Source of the DNA: Amycolatopsis nigrescens CSC17Ta-90
GTDB lineage: Bacteria; Actinomycetota; Actinomycetes; Mycobacteriales; Pseudonocardiaceae
Reading direction: 5' to 3'
NCBI RefSeq assembly: GCF_000384315.1
Contig: NZ_ARVW01000001.1
Span: forward strand, 3,534,157 to 3,598,156
DNA length: 64,000 nucleotides
Below the pieces are notes generated by a model. The model made no database searches, was not told where the DNA came from, and saw nothing but the letters and a program-made list of their open reading frames with translations. This document shows positions 15,850 through 25,236 of the stretch, in pieces. Made by a program: the position numbers and the translations under genes. Each line of letters begins with the position of its first letter. Position 1 is the first letter of the stretch.

Positions 15850-17171
15850 CCAGGCGGCTCACCACCGGCGCGCTGCTGGTGCTGACGCTGCTCTGCGGGC
15901 TGACCTTGGCGCTCGGTTTCGCGAACAAGGACCGGTGCACCGGCCCGTTCTTCGACGAGCACGGCCGGAGCGCACCGGACTACGGGCAGCGCGGCAACGC
16001 CGACGTCTGCTACTCCGACATCCAGCACCTGTGGCTGGGCCGCGACGTCGACAAGCATGCTTTCCCCTATGTCGACGGCGGCCTCAACGAGCAGGGCAGG
16101 CTGGTCGGCGGCACCGTCGAATACCCGGTGCTGACCGGGATGCTGATCTGGGCGGGCGCGGCCTTCGCGAACACGGACGCCGGTTTCCTGTCGCTGTCCG
16201 CCATCCTGCTGGCGCCGTTCGGCCTGCTCACCGCCTGGTTGCTGGGCCGGATGGCCGGCTGGCGCGCGTTGTTGTGGGCGATCGGGCCGCCGCTGGTGCT
16301 CTACGCGTTCCACAACTGGGACCTGGCCGCGGCGGCCGCCACGGTAGCCGCGTTCGCCGTGCTGCTGACTTCGAACGGCACCCTGCGCCGGCGGGCGACC
16401 TGGGCCGCGGTGCTGCTCGGCGCCGGGTTCGCGCTGAAGCTGTATCCGGCCATTTTCGTGCCCCCGCTCGCCTTGTACGTGCTGACCGGCGGTGACGGCA
16501 GCAGAGCAGGCAGAGATGTGCGCGGTGCGCTGCGGGTGCTGGGTGCGGCGGCGGGTACCGCGCTGGCGGTGAACCTGCCGTTCGCGCTGGCCGGGTTCGA
16601 CGGCTGGTGGGCGTCCTTCCGGTTCCAGGCCGACCGCGCGGTGGACCTGACCACGAACTCGGTGTGGTTCTGGGCGTTCCGGCCGGACTCCGACACCGAC
16701 GACACCGGTTTCCAGGACCTGGTCGGGGTGGCATCACCGGTGTTGGTGCTGGCGTCGTTCGTGCTGGCCTGCGTGCTCGGCTGGCAGCGCTACCGACGTG
16801 AAGGCAGCTACCCGGTGCTCGCCGTCTCGGCCGCGATGCTGTGCGGTTTTCTGTTGCTGCACAAGGTGCATTCCCCGCAGTACACGCTGTGGCTGCTGCC
16901 CTTCTTCGTGCTGCTGCGGATCCGGCTCACCTGGGTGTTCGCTTATTTTGTCGCGGACCTGGCGATGGGCATCGGGATTTTCCGCTGGTACTCGGCGATC
17001 CAGACCACCGGCAAGGGCGGCATCTACGACGGTTTCGCCGCGCAGGCCGTGATGATCGGCGTCTGGGGCCGGGCCGCCCTGCTGGCCGCGCTGTTCTTCG
17101 CCTTCCTCGCCGCCAAACCCGCCGTTACCGCCTCGTCTCCGCAGGGTCGCGTGGAGAAGGGCGGCGGGTGA
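15846..17171 (+). CDS. GT87-family integral membrane mannosyltransferase-like protein
   Basis: A 441-residue polytopic protein with about 10-11 helices, of the DUF2029/GT87 group: polyprenyl-phosphate-mannose-dependent transferases that extend lipoglycans or arabinomannan on the outer face of the membrane. Family marks are the early C-Y-S-D-I, E-Y-P-V-L-T-G (residues about 95-101), L-K-L-Y-P, V-N-L-P-F-A and [10 protein letters not shown]. The GTG overlaps the preceding stop. It resembles the oppositely oriented neighbour at 17125-18693 in each of these motifs, so the two are paralogues, and their 3' ends overlap by 47 bp. Exact acceptor unknown. Confidence 0.88.
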   Translation: MTRRLTTGALLVLTLLCGLTLALGFANKDRCTGPFFDEHGRSAPDYGQRGNADVCYSDIQHLWLGRDVDKHAFPYVDGGLNEQGRLVGGTVEYPVLTGMLIWAGAAFANTDAGFLSLSAILLAPFGLLTAWLLGRMAGWRALLWAIGPPLVLYAFHNWDLAAAAATVAAFAVLLTSNGTLRRRATWAAVLLGAGFALKLYPAIFVPPLALYVLTGGDGSRAGRDVRGALRVLGAAAGTALAVNLPFALAGFDGWWASFRFQADRAVDLTTNSVWFWAFRPDSDTDDTGFQDLVGVASPVLVLASFVLACVLGWQRYRREGSYPVLAVSAAMLCGFLLLHKVHSPQYTLWLLPFFVLLRIRLTWVFAYFVADLAMGIGIFRWYSAIQTTGKGGIYDGFAAQAVMIGVWGRAALLAALFFAFLAAKPAVTASSPQGRVEKGGG

Positions 17172-18693
17172 AGGGTTTGAGCACGAAGACGTCGGGGGCG
17201 CGGTCCAGCACTCCGCCCGCGGGGTCGTCGTCGCCGGCCACCCGGACCAGGTCCTTGGCCGGGGCGTAGATCTCGCGGACGACCAGCGCGCACAGCCCGA
17301 GCACGGCCAGGTCGCGCGCCACCACGGTGCCGAGGAACCAGCCCTCCGGCAGGCCCTTGCCGCTTTCGCCGAGGTAGTAGAACATCCGCGGCGCCCAGAC
17401 CAGCGCGTCCAGCACCATCCAGCCGAGCAGCGGTTTCCAGCGCGGCACCGCCAGCACCGCCAGCGGTACCAGCCACAGCGAGTACTGCGGGCTCCACACC
17501 TTGTTGGTCAGCAGGAACGCGGCGACCACCAGGAAACCGAGCTGGCCGAGCCGCGGCCGGACCGGCGCGGTGAGCCCGACGTAGCCGATTCCCGCGCAGC
17601 AGAGCAGGAACAACAGCGCGCTGACGATGTTCAGCGCGGTCGGTGTCTCGCCGGTGCCGAGCACCCCGTCGAAACCTGACCAGCCGGAGAAGTACGAGAT
17701 CACGTTGTACAGCGAGTCCGGGTCCATCGGGCGTTCGGTGTTGAGCCGGAAGAACTCGCCCCAGCCGTCCGGCAGGTTCACCGCGATCGGCAGGTTCACC
17801 GTCAGCCAGATACCGACCGCGGCGGCGGCCGCCTTGCCCCACTCGCGGAGCTTCCCGGCCCGCAGGCAGAGCACCAGCAACGGGCCGAGCAGGAACAACG
17901 GATAGAGCTTCGCCGCCGCACCGAGCCCGATCAGCAGCCCGGCCAACGCCGGTTTCCGTCTCGACCAGGCGAGCACCCCGGCCGCGGCGAAGGCGGCGGA
18001 AATGGTGTCGAAGTTGGTGAACGCGTGCACCAGCACCAGCGGTGATACGGCCACCAGCGCGGCGTCCCAAGGTCTGCGGCGCATGGTTCTGGCCACCGCC
18101 CACACGGTGACCAGCCAGGCGAGCGCGAGGAAGAACGCGGTGATGTTGAAGTACACCGCCACCGGCAGCGCGCCGGGCAGCCAGCCGGTGTCGGCGATGG
18201 ACAGCCAGCCGTGCGTCAGCTTCGCGTTCACCCACTGGAAAAGCCCGGTCAGCACCGGGTATTCCATGTAGCGCTCCTGCGCCTGCGGGGTGCCCTCGTT
18301 CTCCACCCACTTGGTGGCGTACGGGAAGGTGTCCGGGTTGTTCAGCCGTTCCGCGCCGTAGAGCGGCACGATGTCGGAGTAGCACATCGCCACGTACGGC
18401 CGCCCGGACCGCCAGTCCAGCTCGGCCTCGCCCTGGTCGTTGGTGAACTGCTGGATGCAGGCGGCCTTGCCGAACCAGCTCAGCGTCAGGGTCAGTACCG
18501 CGAGCATCAGGCAGACCCGCAGCGGTGTCCAGAACCAGTGTCTGCCGATGGTCGCGTGTTCCCCGAGCGGCCCGCCGAGCGGACCGGAAGCCCCGGCGAT
18601 GAAGGGCTCTTCGAGGCTCGGAGCGATGCGCTGCCGGGTGGACAGCGACACCGGCGCCGGCCGGTTCGTGGTGTGTTCGGTCGGGCTGGACAC
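17125..18693 (-). CDS. GT87-family integral membrane glycosyltransferase, paralogue
   Basis: A 522-residue membrane protein with an 80-residue cytosolic N-terminus and about 10 helices. Shared motifs with its partner: [30 protein letters not shown] and [10 protein letters not shown]. It corresponds in position to the membrane glycosyltransferase gene next to ponA1 in mycobacteria (Rv0051). The GTG at 18693 has TACCAT 6 nt upstream and no ribosome-binding site, so a leaderless mRNA is likely. The last 15 codons are antisense to the end of the partner gene. Confidence 0.9.
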   Translation of the reverse strand: MSSPTEHTTNRPAPVSLSTRQRIAPSLEEPFIAGASGPLGGPLGEHATIGRHWFWTPLRVCLMLAVLTLTLSWFGKAACIQQFTNDQGEAELDWRSGRPYVAMCYSDIVPLYGAERLNNPDTFPYATKWVENEGTPQAQERYMEYPVLTGLFQWVNAKLTHGWLSIADTGWLPGALPVAVYFNITAFFLALAWLVTVWAVARTMRRRPWDAALVAVSPLVLVHAFTNFDTISAAFAAAGVLAWSRRKPALAGLLIGLGAAAKLYPLFLLGPLLVLCLRAGKLREWGKAAAAAVGIWLTVNLPIAVNLPDGWGEFFRLNTERPMDPDSLYNVISYFSGWSGFDGVLGTGETPTALNIVSALLFLLCCAGIGYVGLTAPVRPRLGQLGFLVVAAFLLTNKVWSPQYSLWLVPLAVLAVPRWKPLLGWMVLDALVWAPRMFYYLGESGKGLPEGWFLGTVVARDLAVLGLCALVVREIYAPAKDLVRVAGDDDPAGGVLDRAPDVFVLKPFTRRPSPRDPAETRR

Positions 18694-18699
18694 GGCCGG

Positions 18700-18705
18700 A
18701 TGGTA
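18700..18705 (-). promoter_or_regulatory. Probable -10 box of the GT87 gene at 17125-18693
   Basis: TACCAT on the minus strand, 6 nt before the GTG start codon, matching the leaderless pattern seen elsewhere in the window. Confidence 0.5.
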
Positions 18706-18739
18706 TCCGTGTCCCCGCGAACGCGAGGTGAGCCGCCGG

Positions 18740-19801
18740 TCACCCGGGCTCGGCGGCGTCCTCGTAGAACCCGGCGAGCACCTCGGCGGCGGCTCCTGCG
18801 GCCACCAGGTCCCGGCCGAGTTCGTCCAGGTCGAGCCGCACCCGCTGCCAGTGCGGCGACGGCAGGAGTTCGCCGAGCCGCGCCGCGACCGAGTCGCGGT
18901 ACAGCTCCGGTGCGCCGCGCACCGCCCGGCCGGCCAGCACGATCCGTTCCAGGTCGAGCACCTGCACCAGATCGGCGAGGCCGATGCCGAGCAGCCGGGC
19001 CGCCTCCGCCGGATCGCCGCGGCCGGCGGCCGCGTTGTGCAGCACCTCGACGCAGCCGCGCCGGCCGCAGGCGCAGCGCGGGCCGTCGAAGGCGAGGGTG
19101 GTGTGCCCGAACTCGCCCGCGTTCGTGCGCGGCCCTCGGTAGACCGAGCCGTCGATCAGCAGCCCGGCGCCGATCCCGGTGCCGGCCAGCACCACCGCGG
19201 TGGCCGGCACCGGCCCGTCCGCGCGCCAGCCGTGCGCGAAGGCGGCCGCGTTGGAGTCCTTGTCCAGCAGCACCGGCAGCCCGACGGCTTCGGTGAGTCG
19301 GTCCCGCAGCGGAACCTCGCGCCAACCGGGCAGGTTGGTCGCGTCGCGCAGCACGCCGGTCCGGTGGTCCAGCGGGCCGAGCGCGCCGACCCCGATGCCG
19401 AGCAGGCCGTCCCCGTGCAGCCGGTGCGCGCACTCGCCGATTGCGGACACCGCTTCGGCCGGGGAGTAGCCGCGTGGCAGCGCGATGGAGGCGCGGGCCT
19501 GCACGTCGCCGAGCAGGTCGGTGCGGACCGCGTGCACCTCGTCGCGGTCCAGCTGCACGCCGATCGCACTGCGCGCGTCGGCCCTGATCGTCAGTCGTGT
19601 CCGCGGTTTGCCGACGCCCGCGGCCGGCTGCCGCTGTTCGGTGAGCACTCCGGCCGCCAGCAGTGCCGGCACGATCTTCGAGACGGCCTGCTGGGTGAGC
19701 CCGCTGCGCGCGGCCAACTCGATCCGGCTCAGCCCGCCGGCCCGGCGGATCTCGCCGAGCAGCAACGCGCTGTTGCGCCGGCGCAGGCCGCGCAGGTTCA
19801 C
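18740..19801 (-). CDS. ROK-family transcriptional regulator
   Basis: A 353-residue repressor from GTG 19801. Residues about 1-60 are a winged helix ([20 protein letters not shown], then [18 protein letters not shown]). The ROK sugar-kinase-like domain follows, with G-I-G-V-G-A-L-G-P, the C-A-C-G-R-R-G-C zinc motif and G-T-G-I-G-A-G-L. Ligand is probably a sugar. It is divergent from a Gfo/Idh/MocA dehydrogenase with a palindrome between them. A TTG at 19855 would extend the protein by 18 residues, but that TTG lies inside the operator, so the GTG preceded by GGAGAG is preferred. Confidence 0.88.
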   Translation of the reverse strand: MNLRGLRRRNSALLLGEIRRAGGLSRIELAARSGLTQQAVSKIVPALLAAGVLTEQRQPAAGVGKPRTRLTIRADARSAIGVQLDRDEVHAVRTDLLGDVQARASIALPRGYSPAEAVSAIGECAHRLHGDGLLGIGVGALGPLDHRTGVLRDATNLPGWREVPLRDRLTEAVGLPVLLDKDSNAAAFAHGWRADGPVPATAVVLAGTGIGAGLLIDGSVYRGPRTNAGEFGHTTLAFDGPRCACGRRGCVEVLHNAAAGRGDPAEAARLLGIGLADLVQVLDLERIVLAGRAVRGAPELYRDSVAARLGELLPSPHWQRVRLDLDELGRDLVAAGAAAEVLAGFYEDAAEPG

Positions 19802-19846
19802 CCCGGTCGCTCTCTCCACCCGGCTCAGCCTGCCACCGGGTAGCCT

Positions 19847-19869
19847 ATTAATCAAAAGTGTTGTTTAAT
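19847..19869. promoter_or_regulatory. Imperfect palindrome between the ROK regulator and the dehydrogenase
   Basis: A 23-bp AT-rich palindrome with half sites ATTAA-n-CAA (19847 on) and TTG-n-TTAAT (ending 19869), unlike the GC-rich surroundings. It overlaps the likely promoters of both divergent genes and resembles the CAA/TTG-centred operators of ROK proteins such as Mlc and NagC. Confidence 0.6.
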
Positions 19870-19876
19870 TGGCCGT

Positions 19877-20938
19877 ATGACTGCTGCGGACCTTCGGGTG
19901 GCCATCCTCGGATACGGCATCGGCGGCCGGGTCTTCCACGCCCCGCTGGTGGCCGCCACCCCGGGACTGACCGTGGCCACCATCGTCACCGGGAACCCCG
20001 AGCGGGCCGGGCAGGCCAGGGCGGACTACCCGGAGGCCGAGGTGGTCGCCGACGCCGGGCAGGTCTTCGATGACACGGCCGGTCCGGCGGACCTGGTGGT
20101 GGTGAGCACGCCGAACCGCACCCATGTGCCGCTGGCCCTGCGCGCCATCGAGGCGGGCAAGGCGGTGGTGGTGGACAAGCCGTTCGCGCCAACCGCCGCC
20201 GAGGCCGAACGCGTGCTGCACGCCGCCGAGGCGGCCGGCACCGGGCTGACCGTGTTCCAGAACCGCCGGTTCGACTCGGACTTCCGCACGGTGCGCGCAC
20301 TGCTGGCCGCCGGACGGCTCGGCGAGGTGTTCCGGTTCGAGTCGCGCTACGACCGCTGGCGGCCGGAACCGCGCGACAACTGGCGCGAGCACGGCGACCC
20401 GGCCGAGGCCGGCGGCCTGCTCTACGACCTCGGCGCGCATATCGTCGACCAGGCGCTGCAACTGTTCGGCCCGGTGGCCGAGGTGTACGCGGAGCTCGAC
20501 CGGCGGCGGCCGGGAGTGCAGGTGGACGACGACACCTTCGTCGCGCTGCACCACGAAAACGGGGTGCGCTCGCACCTGTGGGCTTCCGCGCTGGCCGGCA
20601 CGCTCAACCCGCGGTTCCGAGTGCTCGGCGACCGGGCGACCTTCACCAAGTACGGGCTGGACGTGCAGGAGCCGCAGGTGCTCGCCGGAAAGCGGCCGGG
20701 CGACCCCGGCTGGGGCGTGGAGCCGGAGTCCGACTCCGGGGTGCTCGGCGCGGGCTCGCACACCGAGCGCGTGCCCACCGAAACCGGTTGCTACGAACGT
20801 TTCTACGCCGAGGTGCGGGACGCGCTGCTCGGCAAGGGCGCTTTCCCGGTGGACCCGGCCGGCTCGGTGGCGACCCTTCGCGTCATCGAAGCCGCCCGCA
20901 CTTCCGCCCTTACCCGCTCTGTCGTCACCCTGCCCTGA
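19877..20938 (+). CDS. Gfo/Idh/MocA-family NAD(P)-dependent oxidoreductase
   Basis: A 353-residue dehydrogenase. The Rossmann domain starts V-A-I-L-G-Y-G-I-G-G-R (residues 8-18) and includes V-S-T-P-N-R-T-H and the catalytic E/D-K-P variant V-D-K-P-F-A (about 98-103). The C-terminal domain carries Q-N-R-R-F-D-S-D-F and G-G-L-L-Y-D-L-G-A-H-I-V-D-Q, as in scyllo-inositol or glucose-fructose type enzymes. Control by the divergent ROK regulator is likely, which suggests a sugar or inositol substrate. TTTAAT ends 7 nt before the ATG and there is no ribosome-binding site, so it may be leaderless. Confidence 0.9.
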   Translation: MTAADLRVAILGYGIGGRVFHAPLVAATPGLTVATIVTGNPERAGQARADYPEAEVVADAGQVFDDTAGPADLVVVSTPNRTHVPLALRAIEAGKAVVVDKPFAPTAAEAERVLHAAEAAGTGLTVFQNRRFDSDFRTVRALLAAGRLGEVFRFESRYDRWRPEPRDNWREHGDPAEAGGLLYDLGAHIVDQALQLFGPVAEVYAELDRRRPGVQVDDDTFVALHHENGVRSHLWASALAGTLNPRFRVLGDRATFTKYGLDVQEPQVLAGKRPGDPGWGVEPESDSGVLGAGSHTERVPTETGCYERFYAEVRDALLGKGAFPVDPAGSVATLRVIEAARTSALTRSVVTLP

Positions 20939-20941
20939 AAG

Positions 20942-20992
20942 CCCTTAAGGCCACCTTTGCTACCTCAGAGGTAGCAAAGGTGGCCTTAAGGG
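20942..20992. terminator. Perfect 51-bp palindrome (family B, divergent copy), bidirectional terminator
   Basis: Two 25-bp arms (CCCTTAAGGCCACCTTTGCT... from 20942; complement ending 20992) separated by a single A at 20967. It starts 3 bp after the dehydrogenase stop and ends 13 bp before the stop of convergent ponA, so it can serve both. The core AAGGCCACCTT is shared with the elements at 26344 and 58368. Confidence 0.85.
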
Positions 20993-21005
20993 ACTGGGGC
21001 CAGGG

Positions 21006-23870
21006 CTAGTTGTCGTCCGGGGGTCTGGAGAAGAAGGCGCCGCCGCCGCTCTCGTTGCCCCGGTTGCCGCCATTTCCGTTGTTGCCGCCGTTGTTGCCGC
21101 CGATCGGCCAGCCGGGCAGGCCGGTGGTCGGCCTGCCGGTCTCGGAGGTGGAGGTCTCCGGGGTCGAGGTCTCCGGCGTGGACGTCTCCGGGGTGGAGGT
21201 CTCCGACGACTGGTTGGGCGTGCTGCTCGGTGGCGGCCGCTGCGAGCTGGACGGCGGTGCCTCCTTCGCCGGCGCCTTGCCGATCATCTTGACGTCCGCG
21301 AACTTCTCGTTCGGCTTGCCCTTCAGGTAGCCGTCCATGAACTTCTGCCAGAGCTGCGCCGGCAGCCCGCTGCCGTAGATCGACTTGCCGGTCTTCTTGT
21401 CGCGGATCACTTCCTTCGGGCCCCCGTAGGTGCCCACCCAGGACGCGACCGAGATCGACGGGGTGTAGCCGGCCATCCAGGCCTGGTTGTTGTCCTTGCT
21501 GTCGTCGGCCTGCTGGGTACCGGTCTTGCCGGCGCACTCGTGCCCGTTCGCGCAGCGCAGCTTCGAGTGGGTGATCACCGGCTGCAGGGACCTGGTGACG
21601 TTCCCGGCGATCTGCTTGCTCTGCTCGGGGGTGTCCGAGAAAGCCGGCTTCGCTTCGGTGGGCGTCTCCAGCACGACTTCGCCGTCCGGCTTGGTCACCT
21701 TGGCCACGAAGTGTTGCTGCCGGCGCATGCCGTCGGCGGCGAAGGTGGCGTAGGCGCCGGCCATGTCCTCGGTGGTGACCGAGGTCTGGCCACCGCCGAT
21801 CGCGACGTTGTAGTCGCCCTGCACCATCGACGGCACGTTGCCGTGCTTCTCCGGGATGCCGGCCGCCTGCGCCGCGTCGATCACCGCGGGCACCTTGAGG
21901 TCGTTGACCACCATGTCCACGAACACGGAGTTCACCGACTTCTCCATGCCCTCGGCGACCGTGCACTTCGGGCTGTCGCAGTTGTCCACGTTGTTGATCG
22001 GCTGGGTCTGGAACCCCGGCGGGCCGAACCGCTTGCCCGCCATGCCCTCGTACGTCTCGCCGAGTCCCTTTCCGCGCTGCAGCAACGCGACCAGGTCGAA
22101 CGGCTTGTAGGAGGAACCGGGGCTGCGCGGGGTGTTCGCCCCGTCCCTGGCGTCTTCCTTGGTGTTGGGCCCGCCGTAGTAGGCGACGATTCCGCCGGTC
22201 TTCGGATCGACGGCGACCAGCGCCTCCTTGAGGTCGACCTTCTGGCCGTCCTGGCCCTTCATCACCTCGTCCACCGTCTCCACCGCGAGCTGCTGCGCCT
22301 TGGGGTCGATGGTGGTCTGGATGACGTAGCCGCCGGCCTGGACCTTCTCCTCCGGGTAGCCCTGCGCCTCGAGCTCGGCCAGGATCCGCTTCTGGATCTG
22401 CGCGTTCGGGCCCTTCATCGACTGCGGCTTGGCGTCCTCGGCGGAGATCATCGCGGGGAACTGGGCCGCCGCGCGGTCCGCCTTGGCCAGCCAGTTGTTC
22501 TGCACCATCTGGTCCATCACGTAGGTCCAGCGGCGGTTGGCGTACTCCATGTTCTCGGACTTGCCGGGACCCTGGATCATGCCGGCCAGCAGTGCGGCCT
22601 CGGACGGGCCGATGTCCTGCACGTTCTTGCCGAAGTACGCCTGCGAAGCGGTCTGGACCCCGTACGCGCCACGGCCGAAGTAGATGGTGTTCAGGTAGGC
22701 CGTGATGATGTCCGACTTGGACTGCTCGTTGTTCATCTTGAAGGCCTTCACCAGCTCGGTCGCCTTACGGGTGATCGTGGCGTCCTCGTTCTCGGTGGCC
22801 TTCTTGATGTACTGCTGGGAAATGGTCGAGCCACCACCGGTACCGCCGGTGAGCTGGTTCTTGACCGCGCCCAGGATGCCCATGATGTCGAAGCCGGGGT
22901 TCGTCTCGAAGCTCGAGTCCTCCGCCGCGTAGACCGCGTGCTTGACCACGTCCGGGATCTCGTTCGGCTTCATGATCTGGCGGTTGCCGCCCTGCGGCGC
23001 CACCTTGCCCATTTCCGAGCCGTCCGCGTAGTTGAAGGTGACCACCTGGTTCTGCTGGGCGGCGACCTCTTCCGGGGTGGGCACGTCCACGAAGAAGTAC
23101 ATGATGGTGAACGCCAGCGCCGGCAGCACCACGAACAGCCCGACCAGCACGTACAGCGTGCGGCGGACCCGCCGCCAGCGGCGCTTCTTGCGCTGCGCGG
23201 GGGTCAGCGGGGGCTTGTTCTTGCCGCCCTTCCCGTCACCGGCTGCGTCGGCCGGGTCATCTTGGTCGTCCGCGCCGAATTCGTTGAACCTGGCCTGCTC
23301 GCCGGAATGCCAGTCGTCATAACCATAACCGTCGTCGTACCCGTCGTTGTCGACACGGCTGTCGTAGCGGTCGTCGAAACGGTCGTTCGGCCCGGTGCCG
23401 TTGTGCTCGTGGTGCGTGAGCAGCTCGGGTTCGCGGTCGGTCGGGCCGAGCCGCTGGCCGATCATGCCGGTCGGCTGCTCCACCATCGGCCGCCGCGGCG
23501 GGGGCGGCGGGGGCGGCGGGGATTGCGGCGGCTGCACGGGAGGCGGCATCGGGGGCGGTGGCTGCCGGTAGCCGCCGCGCGGCGGGGTGCCGGGCGGCGG
23601 GCCCATCGGGCGGCCGGGCGGTGGCTGCCGGGGCCTTGCCGGTGGGCGCAGGTCCGGGTCGCCGCCGGTGGGCCAGCCGGGGCCGGCGTCCTCGCCGCCG
23701 GGCCACTGGGGTGCCTGCGGCGCCGGGGGTGCTGCCTGCCGCGGCCGGCGGGGCGGCTCGTCACCGGACGGCCACTGGGGCGCGTACTGCTCGTCGCCGG
23801 TCGGCCATTGGGCGCGACGGTGTTGATCAGGCTCCTGGCCTGGCCAGGAGCGGTTGCGATGGTCGTTCAC
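21006..23870 (-). CDS. ponA: Bifunctional penicillin-binding protein (class A)
   Basis: A 954-residue peptidoglycan glycosyltransferase/transpeptidase. The first 236 residues are cytosolic and disordered: four W-P-x-G-[DE] repeats in the first 70, a Pro-rich stretch to 130, then an acidic stretch. A basic patch (AQRKKRRWRRVRR) precedes the single helix at about 239-261. GT51 motifs include the A-V-Y-A-A-E-D-S-S-F-E segment and G-G-G-S-T-I-S-Q-Q-Y-I-K. Transpeptidase motifs are S-S-Y-K near 584, S-V-N near 646 and K-T-G-T near 781. The tail (about 880-954) is Ser/Thr/Pro-rich with an E-T-S-T-P repeat. Position next to DUF5318, PadR and ino1 matches mycobacterial ponA1. Confidence 0.96.
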   Translation of the reverse strand: MNDHRNRSWPGQEPDQHRRAQWPTGDEQYAPQWPSGDEPPRRPRQAAPPAPQAPQWPGGEDAGPGWPTGGDPDLRPPARPRQPPPGRPMGPPPGTPPRGGYRQPPPPMPPPVQPPQSPPPPPPPPRRPMVEQPTGMIGQRLGPTDREPELLTHHEHNGTGPNDRFDDRYDSRVDNDGYDDGYGYDDWHSGEQARFNEFGADDQDDPADAAGDGKGGKNKPPLTPAQRKKRRWRRVRRTLYVLVGLFVVLPALAFTIMYFFVDVPTPEEVAAQQNQVVTFNYADGSEMGKVAPQGGNRQIMKPNEIPDVVKHAVYAAEDSSFETNPGFDIMGILGAVKNQLTGGTGGGSTISQQYIKKATENEDATITRKATELVKAFKMNNEQSKSDIITAYLNTIYFGRGAYGVQTASQAYFGKNVQDIGPSEAALLAGMIQGPGKSENMEYANRRWTYVMDQMVQNNWLAKADRAAAQFPAMISAEDAKPQSMKGPNAQIQKRILAELEAQGYPEEKVQAGGYVIQTTIDPKAQQLAVETVDEVMKGQDGQKVDLKEALVAVDPKTGGIVAYYGGPNTKEDARDGANTPRSPGSSYKPFDLVALLQRGKGLGETYEGMAGKRFGPPGFQTQPINNVDNCDSPKCTVAEGMEKSVNSVFVDMVVNDLKVPAVIDAAQAAGIPEKHGNVPSMVQGDYNVAIGGGQTSVTTEDMAGAYATFAADGMRRQQHFVAKVTKPDGEVVLETPTEAKPAFSDTPEQSKQIAGNVTRSLQPVITHSKLRCANGHECAGKTGTQQADDSKDNNQAWMAGYTPSISVASWVGTYGGPKEVIRDKKTGKSIYGSGLPAQLWQKFMDGYLKGKPNEKFADVKMIGKAPAKEAPPSSSQRPPPSSTPNQSSETSTPETSTPETSTPETSTSETGRPTTGLPGWPIGGNNGGNNGNGGNRGNESGGGAFFSRPPDDN
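21151..21210 (-). repeat. Four 15-bp tandem repeats in the ponA tail
   Basis: Units of gaggtctccggggtc with 1-4 changes at 21151, 21166, 21181 and 21196 encode the E-T-S-T-P array in the extracellular tail. Such in-frame arrays commonly vary in copy number between strains. Confidence 0.85.
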
Positions 23871-23952
23871 GAATGAGCCTCCCAGACCGGCGCACCGGGG
23901 TACGTCGTTCTGCGGTCAAGAGTCGTGCGCCTGTGCGCACCGTTGGCTACCG

Positions 23953-24351
23953 TCACTGCCCCGCGGTCCTCTTGGTAGGGCGCTGCGGTGTTCCCGTGCC
24001 CAGGACGTACGACTGCACCAGGTGGTTCCAGCTGCAAGATCGGCACACCTCCACCACGTAGACGGTGAACTCCCCGAAGAGGTTGGCCATCCTGGCGAGT
24101 TCGTCACGGGTCCTGGCCGAACCGGCCGCGTGCTTGAGCTCGTCGCCGTACACCCAGGAGACCAGGGTGAGTGCCTCCTTGCGGCACAGCGGGCAGCTCG
24201 CCTCGGTCGGTTCACCGTGGAACTTCGCAGCTCGGAGCAGGTACGGACTGGCGTCGCAGACGTCCGACGTGCCGACTCGGCCGGCATAGACGCCGGCGAG
24301 CAGCGCACGACGCTGCAACGCGTAGTCCACGACCTGCCGCTGGTTTCGCAC
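23953..24351 (-). CDS. DUF5318 protein (mycobacterial Rv0049-like)
   Basis: A 132-residue cytosolic protein beginning MRNQRQVVDYALQRRALLAG. It carries three cysteine clusters, V-C-D-A (about 28), C-P-L-C-R-K and C-R-S-C-S-W-N-H, that look like a zinc-binding site, and ends Y-V-L-G-T-G. Sequence and position between ponA and PadR match DUF5318 of mycobacteria. The GTG at 24351 is preferred over an ATG 25 codons upstream because the conserved region begins there and a TACTCT box ends 6 nt before it. Function unknown. Confidence 0.88.
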   Translation of the reverse strand: MRNQRQVVDYALQRRALLAGVYAGRVGTSDVCDASPYLLRAAKFHGEPTEASCPLCRKEALTLVSWVYGDELKHAAGSARTRDELARMANLFGEFTVYVVEVCRSCSWNHLVQSYVLGTGTPQRPTKRTAGQ

Positions 24352-24357
24352 GCTGAC

Positions 24358-24363
24358 AGAGTA
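24358..24363 (-). promoter_or_regulatory. Probable -10 box of the DUF5318 gene (leaderless start)
   Basis: TACTCT on the minus strand, 6 nt before the GTG at 24351. It supports the shorter start. Confidence 0.5.
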
Positions 24364-24516
24364 CGTGCCCGGAGTAGGGCTGCCATGAGCCGTTCTGCCT
24401 AGTGATCGCCGGCCGTCTCGCGACACGCCGGCTTTTCCATAACACTCCGGTGAACTTCAGGGGGTAATTCGTTCACTCGGACGGTCGGCTGAAAGGTTAC
24501 GTACACCACTTCGATG

Positions 24517-24533
24517 TATCGGCGCGATATACT
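24517..24533 (+). promoter_or_regulatory. padR promoter with overlapping palindrome
   Basis: TATACT (24528-24533) is a good -10 box. It overlaps the right arm of TATCG (24517-24521) / CGATA (24525-24529), a short palindrome placed where a PadR repressor would block its own promoter. The rest of the 263-bp gap between DUF5318 and padR shows no gene. Confidence 0.5.
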
Positions 24534-24614
24534 CGGCCGGTAGGTTGCGAGAGTCGGCAGGCAGATCCATGGCAACGCCTGACGCGGCCGTTTGTTCCCG
24601 GAAGGGGGTGCGTC

Positions 24615-25178
24615 GTGCTGGAGTTCGCGGTACTCGGGCTGCTGCATGAGGCCCCCATGCACGGCTATGTGCTGCGGAAACGGCTGCACGACACGCTTGG
24701 CATGTTTCGCACGTTCTCCTACGGCTCGCTGTACCCGACGCTGCGCCGGTTGCAACGAGCCGACTTCATCGTCGAAGAGCTGGACGAGGCGGGCGAGCCA
24801 GGCCGGCCGCAGAGCAGGCCGTACACCCGGCGGGCCCGGCGGGTGTACAAGCTCACGGCCGAGGGCAAGGAACGTTTCGCCGAACTGCTGGCCGATGCCG
24901 GCCCGCAGACCTGGGACGACGAAGGCTTCGGTGTGCACCTGGCGTTTTTCTCCAGGACACCGGCCGACGTCAGGATGCGCATATTGGAAGGTCGGCGCCG
25001 CCGGGTGGAGGAACGGCGTGAAGGTCTTCGCGCGGCCATGGCCAGGGCCGAGGAGAAGATCGATCGCTACACCCGGGAGCTGCATCGGCTCGGCCTGGAG
25101 AGCAGCGAGCGAGAGGTGCGCTGGCTCAACGAGCTGATCGCGCACGAGCAAGCCGAGCAACGCGGCGAGTCGACCTGA
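24615..25178 (+). CDS. PadR-family transcriptional regulator
   Basis: A 187-residue regulator. The winged helix [20 protein letters not shown] with [12 protein letters not shown] (about 40-51) and [14 protein letters not shown] (75-88) is typical PadR; the C-terminal helices from about 115 to 180 form the dimerisation region. GTG start with GGAAGGGGG upstream. It lies 58 bp upstream of ino1 in the same direction, the same order as Rv0047c/ino1 of M. tuberculosis except that both genes face the same way here too, so control of inositol synthesis is plausible. Confidence 0.94.
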   Translation: MLEFAVLGLLHEAPMHGYVLRKRLHDTLGMFRTFSYGSLYPTLRRLQRADFIVEELDEAGEPGRPQSRPYTRRARRVYKLTAEGKERFAELLADAGPQTWDDEGFGVHLAFFSRTPADVRMRILEGRRRRVEERREGLRAAMARAEEKIDRYTRELHRLGLESSEREVRWLNELIAHEQAEQRGEST

Positions 25179-25236
25179 GCCGCCGCGATTCGGCGTCACC
25201 TACATCACAGACAAACGAGTTGAAGGAGAAACCGGC

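Noticed and set aside
21540-23876. A 778-codon frame opposite ponA
   Set aside because: Composition is that of an antisense shadow (Arg/Val/His/Leu-rich); ponA on the other strand has all family motifs.
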